Source of the DNA: Erythrobacter sp. SD-21
Lineage (GTDB): Bacteria; Pseudomonadota; Alphaproteobacteria; Sphingomonadales; Sphingomonadaceae
Reading direction: 5' to 3'
NCBI RefSeq assembly: GCF_000181515.1
Contig: NZ_ABCG01000009.1
Location: 25,038-89,037, forward strand
Length of the DNA stretch: 64,000 bases
Every line of letters starts with the position of its first letter. Within the stretch, counting starts at the first letter, position 1. The notes under the pieces are model-generated. The model was not told the origin of the DNA. It saw only the letters and a program-made list of their open reading frames with translations, and made no database searches. Below, in pieces: positions 55,572-63,612 of this stretch. Made by a program: the position numbers and the translations under genes.

Positions 55572-56846
55572 ATGAAACGGGAGATTTCGCCTGATCTTGT
55601 TCGGGTCGGCATGTACGTCAAAGGCTTTAGCGGCTCGTGGTTCCGCCATCCCTTCTGGCGCGCACATTTCATGATAAGGAACGCCCGCCAGGAAGAGCGA
55701 ATTCGGCAATCGTGCGTCGATTACGTAATCATTGACGTAACTCGCGGGATAGGTCTGGAGACCGACGAGGCGCCGCAAGCGGCTCGACCGAATGCCGAGA
55801 CACCGACCCGACCTTCGGCCAAGGCCCGGTGCCGTACGCCGGCAGCTTGGGCCAATATCGAACGTGTACGTCCGACGTCGGATCAGCAGCAGGCCCGGGC
55901 GTTACTTTCCCGGTCGAAAAACATCGTGCGCAAGGCCTTCGACGACGCACGCCTTGGGCGTGCCATTCAGGTCGAAGATGTCGCACCGGTCGTTGAAGAA
56001 GTCGTGTCTAGTATCGATCAGAATCCCAAGGCCCTGCTAAACGTCTTGCGATTGAAGCAGAAGAACGAATACACCTATCTCCATTCGGTTGCCGTTTGTA
56101 CCTTGATGGTGAACGTCGCAATTCACATGGACATGAGCCGGGACGAAATTCGCGACTACGGAATTGCCGGACTACTCCATGACGTCGGAAAGATGGGAAT
56201 ACCCGACAGCATCCTGGACAAGGAAGGCCCGCTTACCGACGAAGAATTTCGTGAGATACGCAGTCATTCCGCTTTCGGTCATGAAATTCTCGCCAAATCG
56301 CGCGACATTCCTGAAGCGGCGCTCGATGTCTGCCTCCATCACCATGAGAAAATAGATGGAAGTGGCTATCCCTTTGGCCTCTCATCGAAATCGATCTCTA
56401 CTGTCGCCAGACTCGGAGCTATTTGCGACGTCTACGACGCCCTCACTTCCAATCGAGTCTACAAAGCAAGTTGGGCACCAAGGCGGGCGCTAGCGGAAAT
56501 GTGGGGCTGGGAAGGCCATTTTGATCGCGATCTGCTATTCACCTTCATGCAGAGCCTCGGCCTGTATGCCCCCGGGATGCTCGTGCAATTGCGCAGCAAC
56601 CGCCTCGGTATCGTTCTCGAGCCGAAGCGCGCCAACTCGAGAACGCGCGTTCTCGCCTATTACGCTACCTGCGAGAATGCTCAGATTGACCCCGTCGAAG
56701 TTCTAATCGGCGACAGCCTGACGAATGACAAGATCGTCGGGACGGCCGATCCGGGCGACCGGATTCCTAAAGATTGGGTCCTTGCGGAGTCAAAAGCGAT
56801 CAAAGACCGGTTCAACACTTCGATGGAGAAGCCAAAAACTTCTTGA
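55572..56846 (+). CDS. HD-GYP cyclic-di-GMP phosphodiesterase (DUF3391 N-terminus)
   Basis: The 424-residue protein has an N-terminal DUF3391 domain (EISPDLVRVGMYVKGFSGSW) and an HD-GYP domain carrying all metal ligands: H171 (YLHSVAVC), H203-D204 with K207 (LLHDVGKMGIPD), H232, H256-H258 and the GYP loop HHHEKIDGSGYP. HD-GYP enzymes hydrolyse c-di-GMP to GMP. There is no membrane segment or receiver domain. It lies divergent from one GGDEF-EAL gene and upstream of a second. Confidence 0.93.
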   Translation: MKREISPDLVRVGMYVKGFSGSWFRHPFWRAHFMIRNARQEERIRQSCVDYVIIDVTRGIGLETDEAPQAARPNAETPTRPSAKARCRTPAAWANIERVRPTSDQQQARALLSRSKNIVRKAFDDARLGRAIQVEDVAPVVEEVVSSIDQNPKALLNVLRLKQKNEYTYLHSVAVCTLMVNVAIHMDMSRDEIRDYGIAGLLHDVGKMGIPDSILDKEGPLTDEEFREIRSHSAFGHEILAKSRDIPEAALDVCLHHHEKIDGSGYPFGLSSKSISTVARLGAICDVYDALTSNRVYKASWAPRRALAEMWGWEGHFDRDLLFTFMQSLGLYAPGMLVQLRSNRLGIVLEPKRANSRTRVLAYYATCENAQIDPVEVLIGDSLTNDKIVGTADPGDRIPKDWVLAESKAIKDRFNTSMEKPKTS

Positions 56847-56866
56847 GCAACCTTGCTCACCGAATA

Positions 56867-56880
56867 AATGCGTACGCATT
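56867..56880. promoter_or_regulatory. perfect 14-base palindrome (possible operator)
   Basis: AATGCGTACGCATT is fully self-complementary. It stands 20 bases after the HD-GYP stop and about 300 bases before the LuxR-type gene. A smaller hairpin, GAGCAA/TTGCTC (56845-56858), precedes it. It may be a regulator binding site; no regulator can be assigned. Confidence 0.4.
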
Positions 56881-57183
56881 GCGGTTGCCCTTACCATGTG
56901 AAGCCCTTTGACTTACTGGGACGTTCTCCTGTGTTTATTTCAGAGAAGGAAGGGGGCTTCGAACAATCGCGGCCTAGGGACTAATAAAAAGCGTGTTGGT
57001 TACAATCATCGAAGTCAAAATGCTGGATCAATTATTACCAAACTTGATCTCCAACACTACACTGAGGCAATGCTGCTGATGGGAACTCTCGACTGAGTTT
57101 GTCGTAGGACTGCAAAGCATTGCTTTAAAATACTGAGGAGCGGTCAAGAGGAGACGCGTATCCCGGACATTCTAAAAGCCATC

Positions 57184-57864
57184 ATGCAGTGTGAGACTGA
57201 GACCGATTTGGTCGATCTGCTATGGAAGCACTTCGGAGGATTGGGCTTTCAAGGTTTTGCCTACATGGTGCCATCGAGGGATTCCCCGCTGACGATGGTT
57301 TATAAGTCGCGCGGATACCCTGAAAAATTTATCGAGACTTATCAAAGAGAAAAGTTGTATCTGATCGATCCGTTTCCTGCCCACGTCACGCGACACAAAT
57401 CGACGTTGCGTATCTCTGAAATTGCGCAGCAGGCGAAGCTCAGTCGAGCTGAAACTGACTACATCGATCGTATGAAGAAAATGGGTATCACTGATGGGTT
57501 GATAATTCCAACTTTTGGGATGGACCTTCGGATCGTGAAATTCGTGCTAGGCCAAGTGACCGATTTTTCTGTGATTGAGAATGACAACCTGTTCGAATTC
57601 ACTGCGACACTACAGATGGCGCATCGTCGTCTCGACGAACTTGCCCGACAAGACGAACCGATCCGCCGACGACTTCCACGGCGCGAAGTCGAAATTTTGC
57701 ATTGGATCGCGAAGGGCAAAACTAACGCGGAGATCGCCGCCATTCTGGGGGTAGCGGCGCCCACTGTAGCGACGCACATTGCGCGAATGTTCCAAAAGCT
57801 TGATGTGAATGATCGTGCAGCATTGGCGGTGAAGGGTTTTAGATACGGCATCATCCATGCTTGA
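57184..57864 (+). CDS. LuxR-type regulator with autoinducer-binding domain (solo)
   Basis: The 226-residue protein has an autoinducer-binding domain (about 1-160) and a C-terminal LuxR HTH (about 165-226, RREVEILHWIAKGKTNAEIA). Of the residues that contact the acyl-homoserine lactone in TraR, the Tyr, Asp and Pro are present (ETYQREKLYLIDPFP), but the first Trp is Phe and the second (in STLRISEI) is lost. It may thus bind a different ligand. No luxI-type synthase is nearby. The start is uncertain: an AGAGGAG site lies about 32 bases upstream with no standard start codon behind it. Confidence 0.87.
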   Translation: MQCETETDLVDLLWKHFGGLGFQGFAYMVPSRDSPLTMVYKSRGYPEKFIETYQREKLYLIDPFPAHVTRHKSTLRISEIAQQAKLSRAETDYIDRMKKMGITDGLIIPTFGMDLRIVKFVLGQVTDFSVIENDNLFEFTATLQMAHRRLDELARQDEPIRRRLPRREVEILHWIAKGKTNAEIAAILGVAAPTVATHIARMFQKLDVNDRAALAVKGFRYGIIHA

Positions 57865-57959
57865 ACACCTCCATCCGAGTTGAGGATACCAGTTCGCAGG
57901 GGTAGGGGTAGGACAAACTCTTAGCTGCGCGTTAACCAAAGAATGGCAAGGGCTACCTT

Positions 57960-59954
57960 ATGCCTCGATCCATGCATTGGGTCTCCAACCTACTTTTCCC
58001 TGCGAAGAGCGCTCGCGAACAGCGCGAGCAGATCATCGGCATTTTTGACAGTCTCCGAAAGCAGATACCACTCCTTTATGGCGTCGCGCTGATCAACCTG
58101 ATCGGATTGCACGTCGCGACGCACGGCAGCGAATTGCGCTGGTTTTCTCCAATTACCGTCCTGTCTATCCTACTGATTTGGCGAATGCTTTACTGGATCG
58201 CTCTCCAGAAGCCTTCGGAAGATTTCACGAGAATTCGCCGCGAGCTGGTCAAAATGGTCGTCTTTACCGCCATATTATGCGCGGGTTTTTCTGTTTGGTC
58301 CCAGTCTCTTATCACCGTCTATCCCGAAGAGACGATGACCATACTGCTCTACAGTGTGCTTGCCGCGTTGGGAGCTGCCTATGGGCTGAGTAGTTTTCCA
58401 CGGGCTGCCTTAATTCCTCTATTACTGCTGGGCTTACCTGTTGCCGTCAGATTGTCTTGGCTAGGACGGGCGTCGGATCGAGGCATTGCTGTCAGCCTCA
58501 TTTTGGTCTTGCTACTGTTCATTTGGCAATTGCATGTCCACAACACGGCACTGTTGGGTCTTGTGCGCGGGCAGCTTGCTATCACTCGTGAACGCAACCG
58601 CGCCGTCAAAGCAGAGCTTGAGGCAATCAAACGTGCGGAAGAAGATGTCCTGAGCGGACTTGCCAACCGCGGCAAACTTGTGCGCGAAATTGAGGAAAAC
58701 TTGGTGCGCGGTCCCGCGACCGGCGGGGGCAGTGTGCTGGCCATCTGCGATTTGGATGGCTTTAAGTCTGCCAACGACGCATTTGGTCATGCTGCGGGAG
58801 ATGAGATTCTGCGAGAATATGCGCGGCGCCTCTCCAAGGCATTTAGTGACAACGCGCTTGTCGCAAGGCTCGGAGGGGATGAGTTTTCGATCTTCTGGAA
58901 GGACGGGTTGCCACGGCTCAAGCTGGAAAGAGCTGCTTCCCAGATTTGCGAACTAGCTAATCAACCAATCGATTGGGATGGCAAGGAATTGCTCGTGGGC
59001 GCATCTTGCGGAGTAACGGAGGCCGGGCCCTTCACATGGTCCAATCAAGAATTTTTTCGTCAGGCGGATGCGGCCCTCTACAAGGCTAAAGCGTCCTCGC
59101 GCGGGCGTTGGTATCTTTATGACCAACCTCAATTCCAGGCGGACCAAAGAAGGGCCAAGATCGAGAAGTCGATCTTGTCTGGCGAGGCGCTCCACGAGAT
59201 CGACATTCACTTTCAGCCGATTTTCGACCTGGAGAAAGGAATTCCTGTCTTCGCGGAGGCTCTTGCTCGCTGGAACAGCACAGAACTGGGCGTCGTACTT
59301 CCAGATGAATTTATACGCATCTCCGAGAAATTGGGTGTCATTGACCAGTTGAATGAGCACTTGCTCGAGAAGGCCTTGGCTTCGGCTGAAGAGTGGCCCG
59401 AGTCTCTGTCACTCTCTTTCAACCTTAGCGCTCTGCAGTTGAGCCGTCCGCTTGCGACCGAGCGACTGTACAAGCTAGTTTTGGGCTCAACTCTTCCTCC
59501 ACAACGTGTGCAGTTTGAGGTGACTGAAACAGCCATTCTTTCTGACTTGGACCACGCTGAACAGGAATTGGCGAAGCTTTCCGAGCTAGGGTTCACCATC
59601 GCTCTCGATGATTTTGGCTCCGGCTACGCCTCGGTTGCCTACCTACGGCAGCTTCCCTTCGACACCATTAAGCTCGATGGGACGCTGATCGACAACGTTT
59701 TCGACAGCGAACGTTCGCGCCAAATCCTGCTCGGTCTTGTCGATCTCTGCCATGCGGCAGGTGCGCGCTGTGTAGCTGAACATATCGAGACTTATGAGCA
59801 GCTTAGTCTCGCACAGGCTATGGGTTGCGATTATGGACAAGGATTCTTTCTCGGGAAGCCCACCTCGAGTGATCGAATGTTGAAAATGCTCAACTCAATT
59901 CCTGGCTCAACCCCAGCTTGGCTAAGATACTCCGGGAGCAAAACCATCTTCTAG
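57960..59954 (+). CDS. membrane GGDEF-EAL protein (c-di-GMP turnover)
   Basis: The 664-residue protein has an MHYT-free N-terminal membrane region of about six helices (residues 36-196), a GGDEF domain with GGDEF at 305-309 and CDLDGFKSANDAFGHAAGDE, and an EAL domain with FAEALARW (433-435) and DDFGSGYASVAYLRQ. Both catalytic motifs appear intact. It lies about 95 bases after the LuxR-type gene in the same direction and could be its target. Confidence 0.92.
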   Translation: MPRSMHWVSNLLFPAKSAREQREQIIGIFDSLRKQIPLLYGVALINLIGLHVATHGSELRWFSPITVLSILLIWRMLYWIALQKPSEDFTRIRRELVKMVVFTAILCAGFSVWSQSLITVYPEETMTILLYSVLAALGAAYGLSSFPRAALIPLLLLGLPVAVRLSWLGRASDRGIAVSLILVLLLFIWQLHVHNTALLGLVRGQLAITRERNRAVKAELEAIKRAEEDVLSGLANRGKLVREIEENLVRGPATGGGSVLAICDLDGFKSANDAFGHAAGDEILREYARRLSKAFSDNALVARLGGDEFSIFWKDGLPRLKLERAASQICELANQPIDWDGKELLVGASCGVTEAGPFTWSNQEFFRQADAALYKAKASSRGRWYLYDQPQFQADQRRAKIEKSILSGEALHEIDIHFQPIFDLEKGIPVFAEALARWNSTELGVVLPDEFIRISEKLGVIDQLNEHLLEKALASAEEWPESLSLSFNLSALQLSRPLATERLYKLVLGSTLPPQRVQFEVTETAILSDLDHAEQELAKLSELGFTIALDDFGSGYASVAYLRQLPFDTIKLDGTLIDNVFDSERSRQILLGLVDLCHAAGARCVAEHIETYEQLSLAQAMGCDYGQGFFLGKPTSSDRMLKMLNSIPGSTPAWLRYSGSKTIF

Positions 59955-60672
59955 GAAGCATCTATTTTGTGTCGGCTGAGATTATGCGTACTCTATCAAT
60001 TTCTATTATTTTCCGCACTTACGCATCGTGGCTATCACCTTCCGGAGATTAAATCTGTCAGTCTAAGAGTAGGTCTGATGTCGTAGCGCATTATCCTTGG
60101 TTTGGTTACAAATGCCACAGAGCGTAGGGCAGTCGAAGCACTCTAAGGAACAGCACCTGTCGTCGGAACACGCCCAGATGCTCGTTGAATTGCGCGCACG
60201 CCAAACCCTCAATAAGTTATCCCATGACCACGGCTGAACATGCTGCGACCCGCCGCTTTTTCGCGAAGAAGATCGGCTTTAGCCGCAGCCAGGCCAGAAG
60301 CTCGCGCTCGAGGGAAAAGACTGAGGATTGACCCTTGCCCGTATCTTCGCCCAAGAGCGTGATGGCAACGGACGGGAAATCGGAACTTGGTGGGAGCATC
60401 CTTGCGAGAATTAACAGGGCTCGAAGTGAACCAGCGCTACACGGGTCTTAACATGGCTGTTTTTTTGCTAACTTAGGACCAAAAGCGGTCTGTCTGCTAC
60501 CGGCCCCAAAGTCGACTTTTCAGGTGGGCTAAGAATGCCTCGTCCCACCTTCAGAGATCAAGATGTCCATGAAATAATGTCTTCAGTGACTAGGGTGGCT
60601 GACGCCGAAAGGTGAAAATTCCACCAGAGGCGCGCAGACTTGCAGCCAACTGCGCGCCGTCTCGAGACTTAC
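59955..60672. other. non-coding stretch in the island
   Basis: These 718 bases contain only short frames without family similarity. One small leftward frame (60217-60399) is not supported. The stretch holds copy 2 of the 32-base motif (60479-60510) and looks like decayed sequence separating the c-di-GMP genes from the unknown cluster to the right. Confidence 0.45.
60479..60510 (+). repeat. 32-base dispersed motif, copy 2
   Basis: The sequence begins CCAAAAGCGG and ends ACCGGCCCCAAA, 27 of 32 identical to 52336-52367. Confidence 0.45.
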
Positions 60673-61197
60673 ATGACAAAGAAAAATGTGAAAGGCGCAG
60701 CTTCCTACGCAGGCGCGCTGCTCATCTGCCAAAACCTTGGCGAACTCACCGCCTATGAACTCGCTGGCGACCAGATCCTGATACCAGATGATGACTGCAG
60801 CTCGTCCAGCTTCGCCCGGTCGCTCGTCCTCATGCCAGGTGTCAGGCTAGCCTCTGACGAAATGGCTAGAGGCATCGCCATGCTTGGGACTAGCGCCCTT
60901 GGCGTGCGATGTTTGACCCATTCTGACGGCAATCGAACACCTGAGTTCACTGTGCTGTTCGCAGAGAATGGCAAAGCCGAACGCTTTGCAGATATGCGTC
61001 CATGGTTTGATAGGGAAAGCGGCCTTTATCTTCCCCCAGATGAAGACACGGCTGCAGGCAACCCTACGTGCTTCAAGTTCGACCGCGGCCTGCGCAAGGT
61101 CGCGCAGCCTTGGACCGACGAAGCCGACCGGCATCGCGGTATTGCCGAAGCGACGGCGCTGCTTCTGGCTGAAGGGGCCGATAACCGGCCCGGCTGA
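60673..61197 (+). CDS. hypothetical protein, first gene of an unknown cluster
   Basis: The protein of about 174 residues is soluble, acidic and has no recognised domain. It starts MTKKNVKGAASYAGALLICQ, has a Ser/Asp-rich loop (PDDDCSSSSFARS) and a C-terminal part with several Trp and Asp residues. I prefer ATG 60673; an in-frame codon at 60640 is possible. Codon use is GC-rich and gene-like. It is followed at 106 bases by a second unknown gene in the same direction. Confidence 0.6.
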   Translation: MTKKNVKGAASYAGALLICQNLGELTAYELAGDQILIPDDDCSSSSFARSLVLMPGVRLASDEMARGIAMLGTSALGVRCLTHSDGNRTPEFTVLFAENGKAERFADMRPWFDRESGLYLPPDEDTAAGNPTCFKFDRGLRKVAQPWTDEADRHRGIAEATALLLAEGADNRPG

Positions 61198-61302
61198 TTC
61201 CAAGAATGAAGAGAAGGTTCGGCGGTAAGGCCGAGTAGATTATGAAATTAAGAGGGGAGGGCGAGCTCGGCCAGAGCGGCCTCCCCCGAAGGATTACCCG
61301 AC

Positions 61303-61833
61303 ATGAACATGATTACGCTGCAACGCCCTCTCGAGGGCGAACCCGTGCTGCCGCCTACTACCTCTAGGACCTTCAGGACGCAGAGCCGGTTCGGCGCATT
61401 CCTGAGCGCAACCGGACTTTCGTGCGAGGGCGAAGATATGAGCGCCAACACTGCGGACGGGTTCTATGCCGACCGGGAAGCGAGCGTGGTGGTCACCGCC
61501 ACTTCCTGCGATCGGCCGTTGTTCTTCCCCGAATGCGAGGCGCTGGCCCAGTTCCTGCAGATGGACCTTGTGCTTATGCGGTTCGATCCGCTCCTTGGTG
61601 CCTCGTTCGATGTGCTGATGGCAGGCAGCCAGAACTGGCTGTGCGATTTCCTCGCCTGGCGCCGCGAAGGTGGCGACTTGTGGTTGGTCCCTGCACAGGC
61701 CTCGGGTCCCTACTTCTGCCTGAATGAGAGCGGGCTCGAAGCTTTCGAAGGCGCTCCTTACGCAAATGGCTCCGAGCGCTACACCGGAATCATTCGCGCC
61801 GTCGAAGCTCGTTCGTTCGAAGGGAGGTTCTAA
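61303..61833 (+). CDS. hypothetical protein in the unknown cluster
   Basis: The 176-residue soluble protein has many aromatic residues and five Cys (VTATSCDRPLFFPECEAL, NWLCDFLAWRREGGDLWLV). I recognise no family. The next gene starts two bases after its stop, so the two form an operon. The ATG at 61303 follows CGAAGGATTACCCGAC, a fair ribosome site. Confidence 0.62.
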   Translation: MNMITLQRPLEGEPVLPPTTSRTFRTQSRFGAFLSATGLSCEGEDMSANTADGFYADREASVVVTATSCDRPLFFPECEALAQFLQMDLVLMRFDPLLGASFDVLMAGSQNWLCDFLAWRREGGDLWLVPAQASGPYFCLNESGLEAFEGAPYANGSERYTGIIRAVEARSFEGRF

Positions 61834-61835
61834 TC

Positions 61836-62459
61836 ATGGCCCAGATTACTTCCAAAAATATCGCACTTGTCGATGATGGGGCGGAGTTGCCGCAGACGAA
61901 GTTGAGCGTTTTTGTCCACGATCGCTGCGAGGACCATCGCGATTGCGCGTTCTCGCGCCACTGGTACAAAGGCGAGGAGAACAGGGTCGGTGTCCGGCCT
62001 TGGTTCGACAAAAAGCTCTTCCCAGGCGAGGACCGCCGGTTCGGGTGCGCGGCCAAGTACGATCTGCTTCTCCCCCCGATGGCTCCGGGTGACCTCGGCC
62101 GGTTCGGGACGCTCGTTGACCGGTTCGACGATACTCTCCCGCCCTACGAGCAGCATGTGATGGCTCATGTGAAGATCATGCTCGATCATGAGGAGGCATG
62201 GCATGTCGGATTCGAACGGGTTCGGAGCTACGCGCGTCGTCATTTCGCACATCGCTTCGCGACGGTCCTGATCGCGCATATCCCGGGCCTCGTTGGCCTC
62301 AAGGGGCAGGGCAACCACGTCCACTGCGCGGTGCTCTCGCGCGAGGTCACTATAAATGGCTTCGGCGGTGCTTGCACCGACCTGTGCAGCGATCGTGGCT
62401 ACGAAGCTGCGCTTGCTGCCTGGCGCAAACACAAGAAGGACTGGAAGGTGTCGGCATGA
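61836..62459 (+). CDS. MobA/MobL-like stand-alone protein with an HxH motif
   Basis: In 207 residues, the C-terminal half follows the pattern of MobA/MobL (MobQ) relaxases: VRSYARRHFAHRFATVLIAH, GQGNHVHCAVLSRE with the metal-binding H-x-H, then TINGFGG and a closing AAWRKHKKDW. Relaxases nick the origin of transfer to start conjugation. The protein is much shorter than real relaxases, the N-terminal part is unrelated, and I cannot identify a catalytic Tyr, so it may be a repurposed domain. It is sandwiched in an operon: two bases after one gene and overlapping the next by four (ATGA). Confidence 0.6.
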   Translation: MAQITSKNIALVDDGAELPQTKLSVFVHDRCEDHRDCAFSRHWYKGEENRVGVRPWFDKKLFPGEDRRFGCAAKYDLLLPPMAPGDLGRFGTLVDRFDDTLPPYEQHVMAHVKIMLDHEEAWHVGFERVRSYARRHFAHRFATVLIAHIPGLVGLKGQGNHVHCAVLSREVTINGFGGACTDLCSDRGYEAALAAWRKHKKDWKVSA

Positions 62460-62959
62460 GCGAGGACACGAAAGCTGAACCTATTCCCGCTCTTGCGGAG
62501 CATTGGGCTCGTAAGGGTGCAGCTGAAGTCGAAAAGATGGATGCGACAATCAACCTCGCTCGCCACCTGATGGCGAGCGAGGAGGTCGAGCACTATGCGG
62601 AAGGAGAAAACCCCTATGTGTTGGTCCCTTATCCTTGGGAGGTCTCCGAACCTAAGAGCGATGCTCCGAGGCGAATTTTTCTTGGGACCGTAAGCGAGCT
62701 GGCAACAGGTACGGGCCACACGGTCCACTTCTCAGCTGGCATCGCTCGCGATGAGGATGAGTTCCGCCGGCAACTGGCGGCTCACATCGGTCACACGCTT
62801 GCCAATGGTGCCAAGGTGAGGCCGGGTCTCGAAGAAATCCCGTTCTCGCGTACATTCATCTCGCCGCAGCTACGTCAAACGCTTCAGAAGTTCGACGAAG
62901 GTAAAAGAGCGCCGGCGCGCTTCCATTACCTTTGTCAGTGGTACGAAAATCGCTCGTGA
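62456..62959 (+). CDS. hypothetical protein coupled to the MobA/MobL-like gene
   Basis: The 167-residue soluble, acidic protein has no recognised family. It starts MSEDTKAEPIPALAEHWARK and has a compact C-terminal region ending FHYLCQWYENRS. The ATGA overlap with the preceding gene indicates translational coupling, so the two products probably work together. Confidence 0.65.
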   Translation: MSEDTKAEPIPALAEHWARKGAAEVEKMDATINLARHLMASEEVEHYAEGENPYVLVPYPWEVSEPKSDAPRRIFLGTVSELATGTGHTVHFSAGIARDEDEFRRQLAAHIGHTLANGAKVRPGLEEIPFSRTFISPQLRQTLQKFDEGKRAPARFHYLCQWYENRS

Positions 62960-63051
62960 AGGCTCGCTGTCCCCATGCTCTCTGCCCGGTCCAGCAGGAC
63001 TGGGCGAGGGCGGCAAAGCATTCCCGTGAATTGGAAAGGAGATGAACAGTA

Positions 63052-63612
63052 GTGAAGAATCTCCTGAACCGTACCGACCGGCGTATTGCGATCCTCGACG
63101 TAGAAGCATCGGCCTTGGAGCGAGGAAGCTATCCGATCGAAGTAGGTGTGGCGCTCGTTTGCAGACCTTCAGAGCCGATCGGTGTCGAAGCAAAGCTGAT
63201 CCGGCCAACCGCCGACTGACTCAACACCGGTTTGTGGTCAAAATCTTCCGAGGCGGCACACGGCCTTCCGCTCGAGTGCGTGCAGCGTGAAGGTGAACCT
63301 GTCGAAGCGGTTTGCGAATGGCTCAACGGTTTACTCGGCACAGACACCATCGTTGCCACAGATGCTCCCAGATACGACCAGGATTGGCTTGATACGCTGT
63401 TCGCTGCTGCGGGGCGCGAGCAAAAGTTCAGGATTTTTGACTTCCAGGTGCTTACGCGAGACTTCAGCGCTGATCAGCATCGCCATCTGGCGTATTTGCT
63501 AGGGAAGGATGCTCCACCACATCGTGCAGCTGAGGATGCATTGCGTCTGGCTTCCAAACTGATGGAGACGCACTGGGGGCACCCGCCTCAAAAATGTCCG
63601 TCGCCCCTATGA
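63052..63612 (+). pseudogene. DEDD-family 3'-5' exonuclease interrupted by an in-frame TGA
   Basis: One frame of 187 codons reads through a single TGA at 63217-63219. Before it is AILDVEASALERGSYPIEVG with the first D-x-E metal pair; after it are IVATDAPRYDQDWLDTLF and LLGKDAPPHRAAEDALRL, which supply the other Asp and the DEDDh-type His. The codon in question sits in PTAD-stop-LNTGLW, where a Trp (TGG) is the simplest ancestral codon. The GTG start follows AAAGGAG at about 10 bases. Either it is a recent pseudogene or a base error; stop readthrough is less likely. Confidence 0.72.

Noticed and set aside
60217..60399. 60-codon minus-strand frame in the island gap
   Set aside because: Short, without ribosome site or family similarity, in a decayed spacer.
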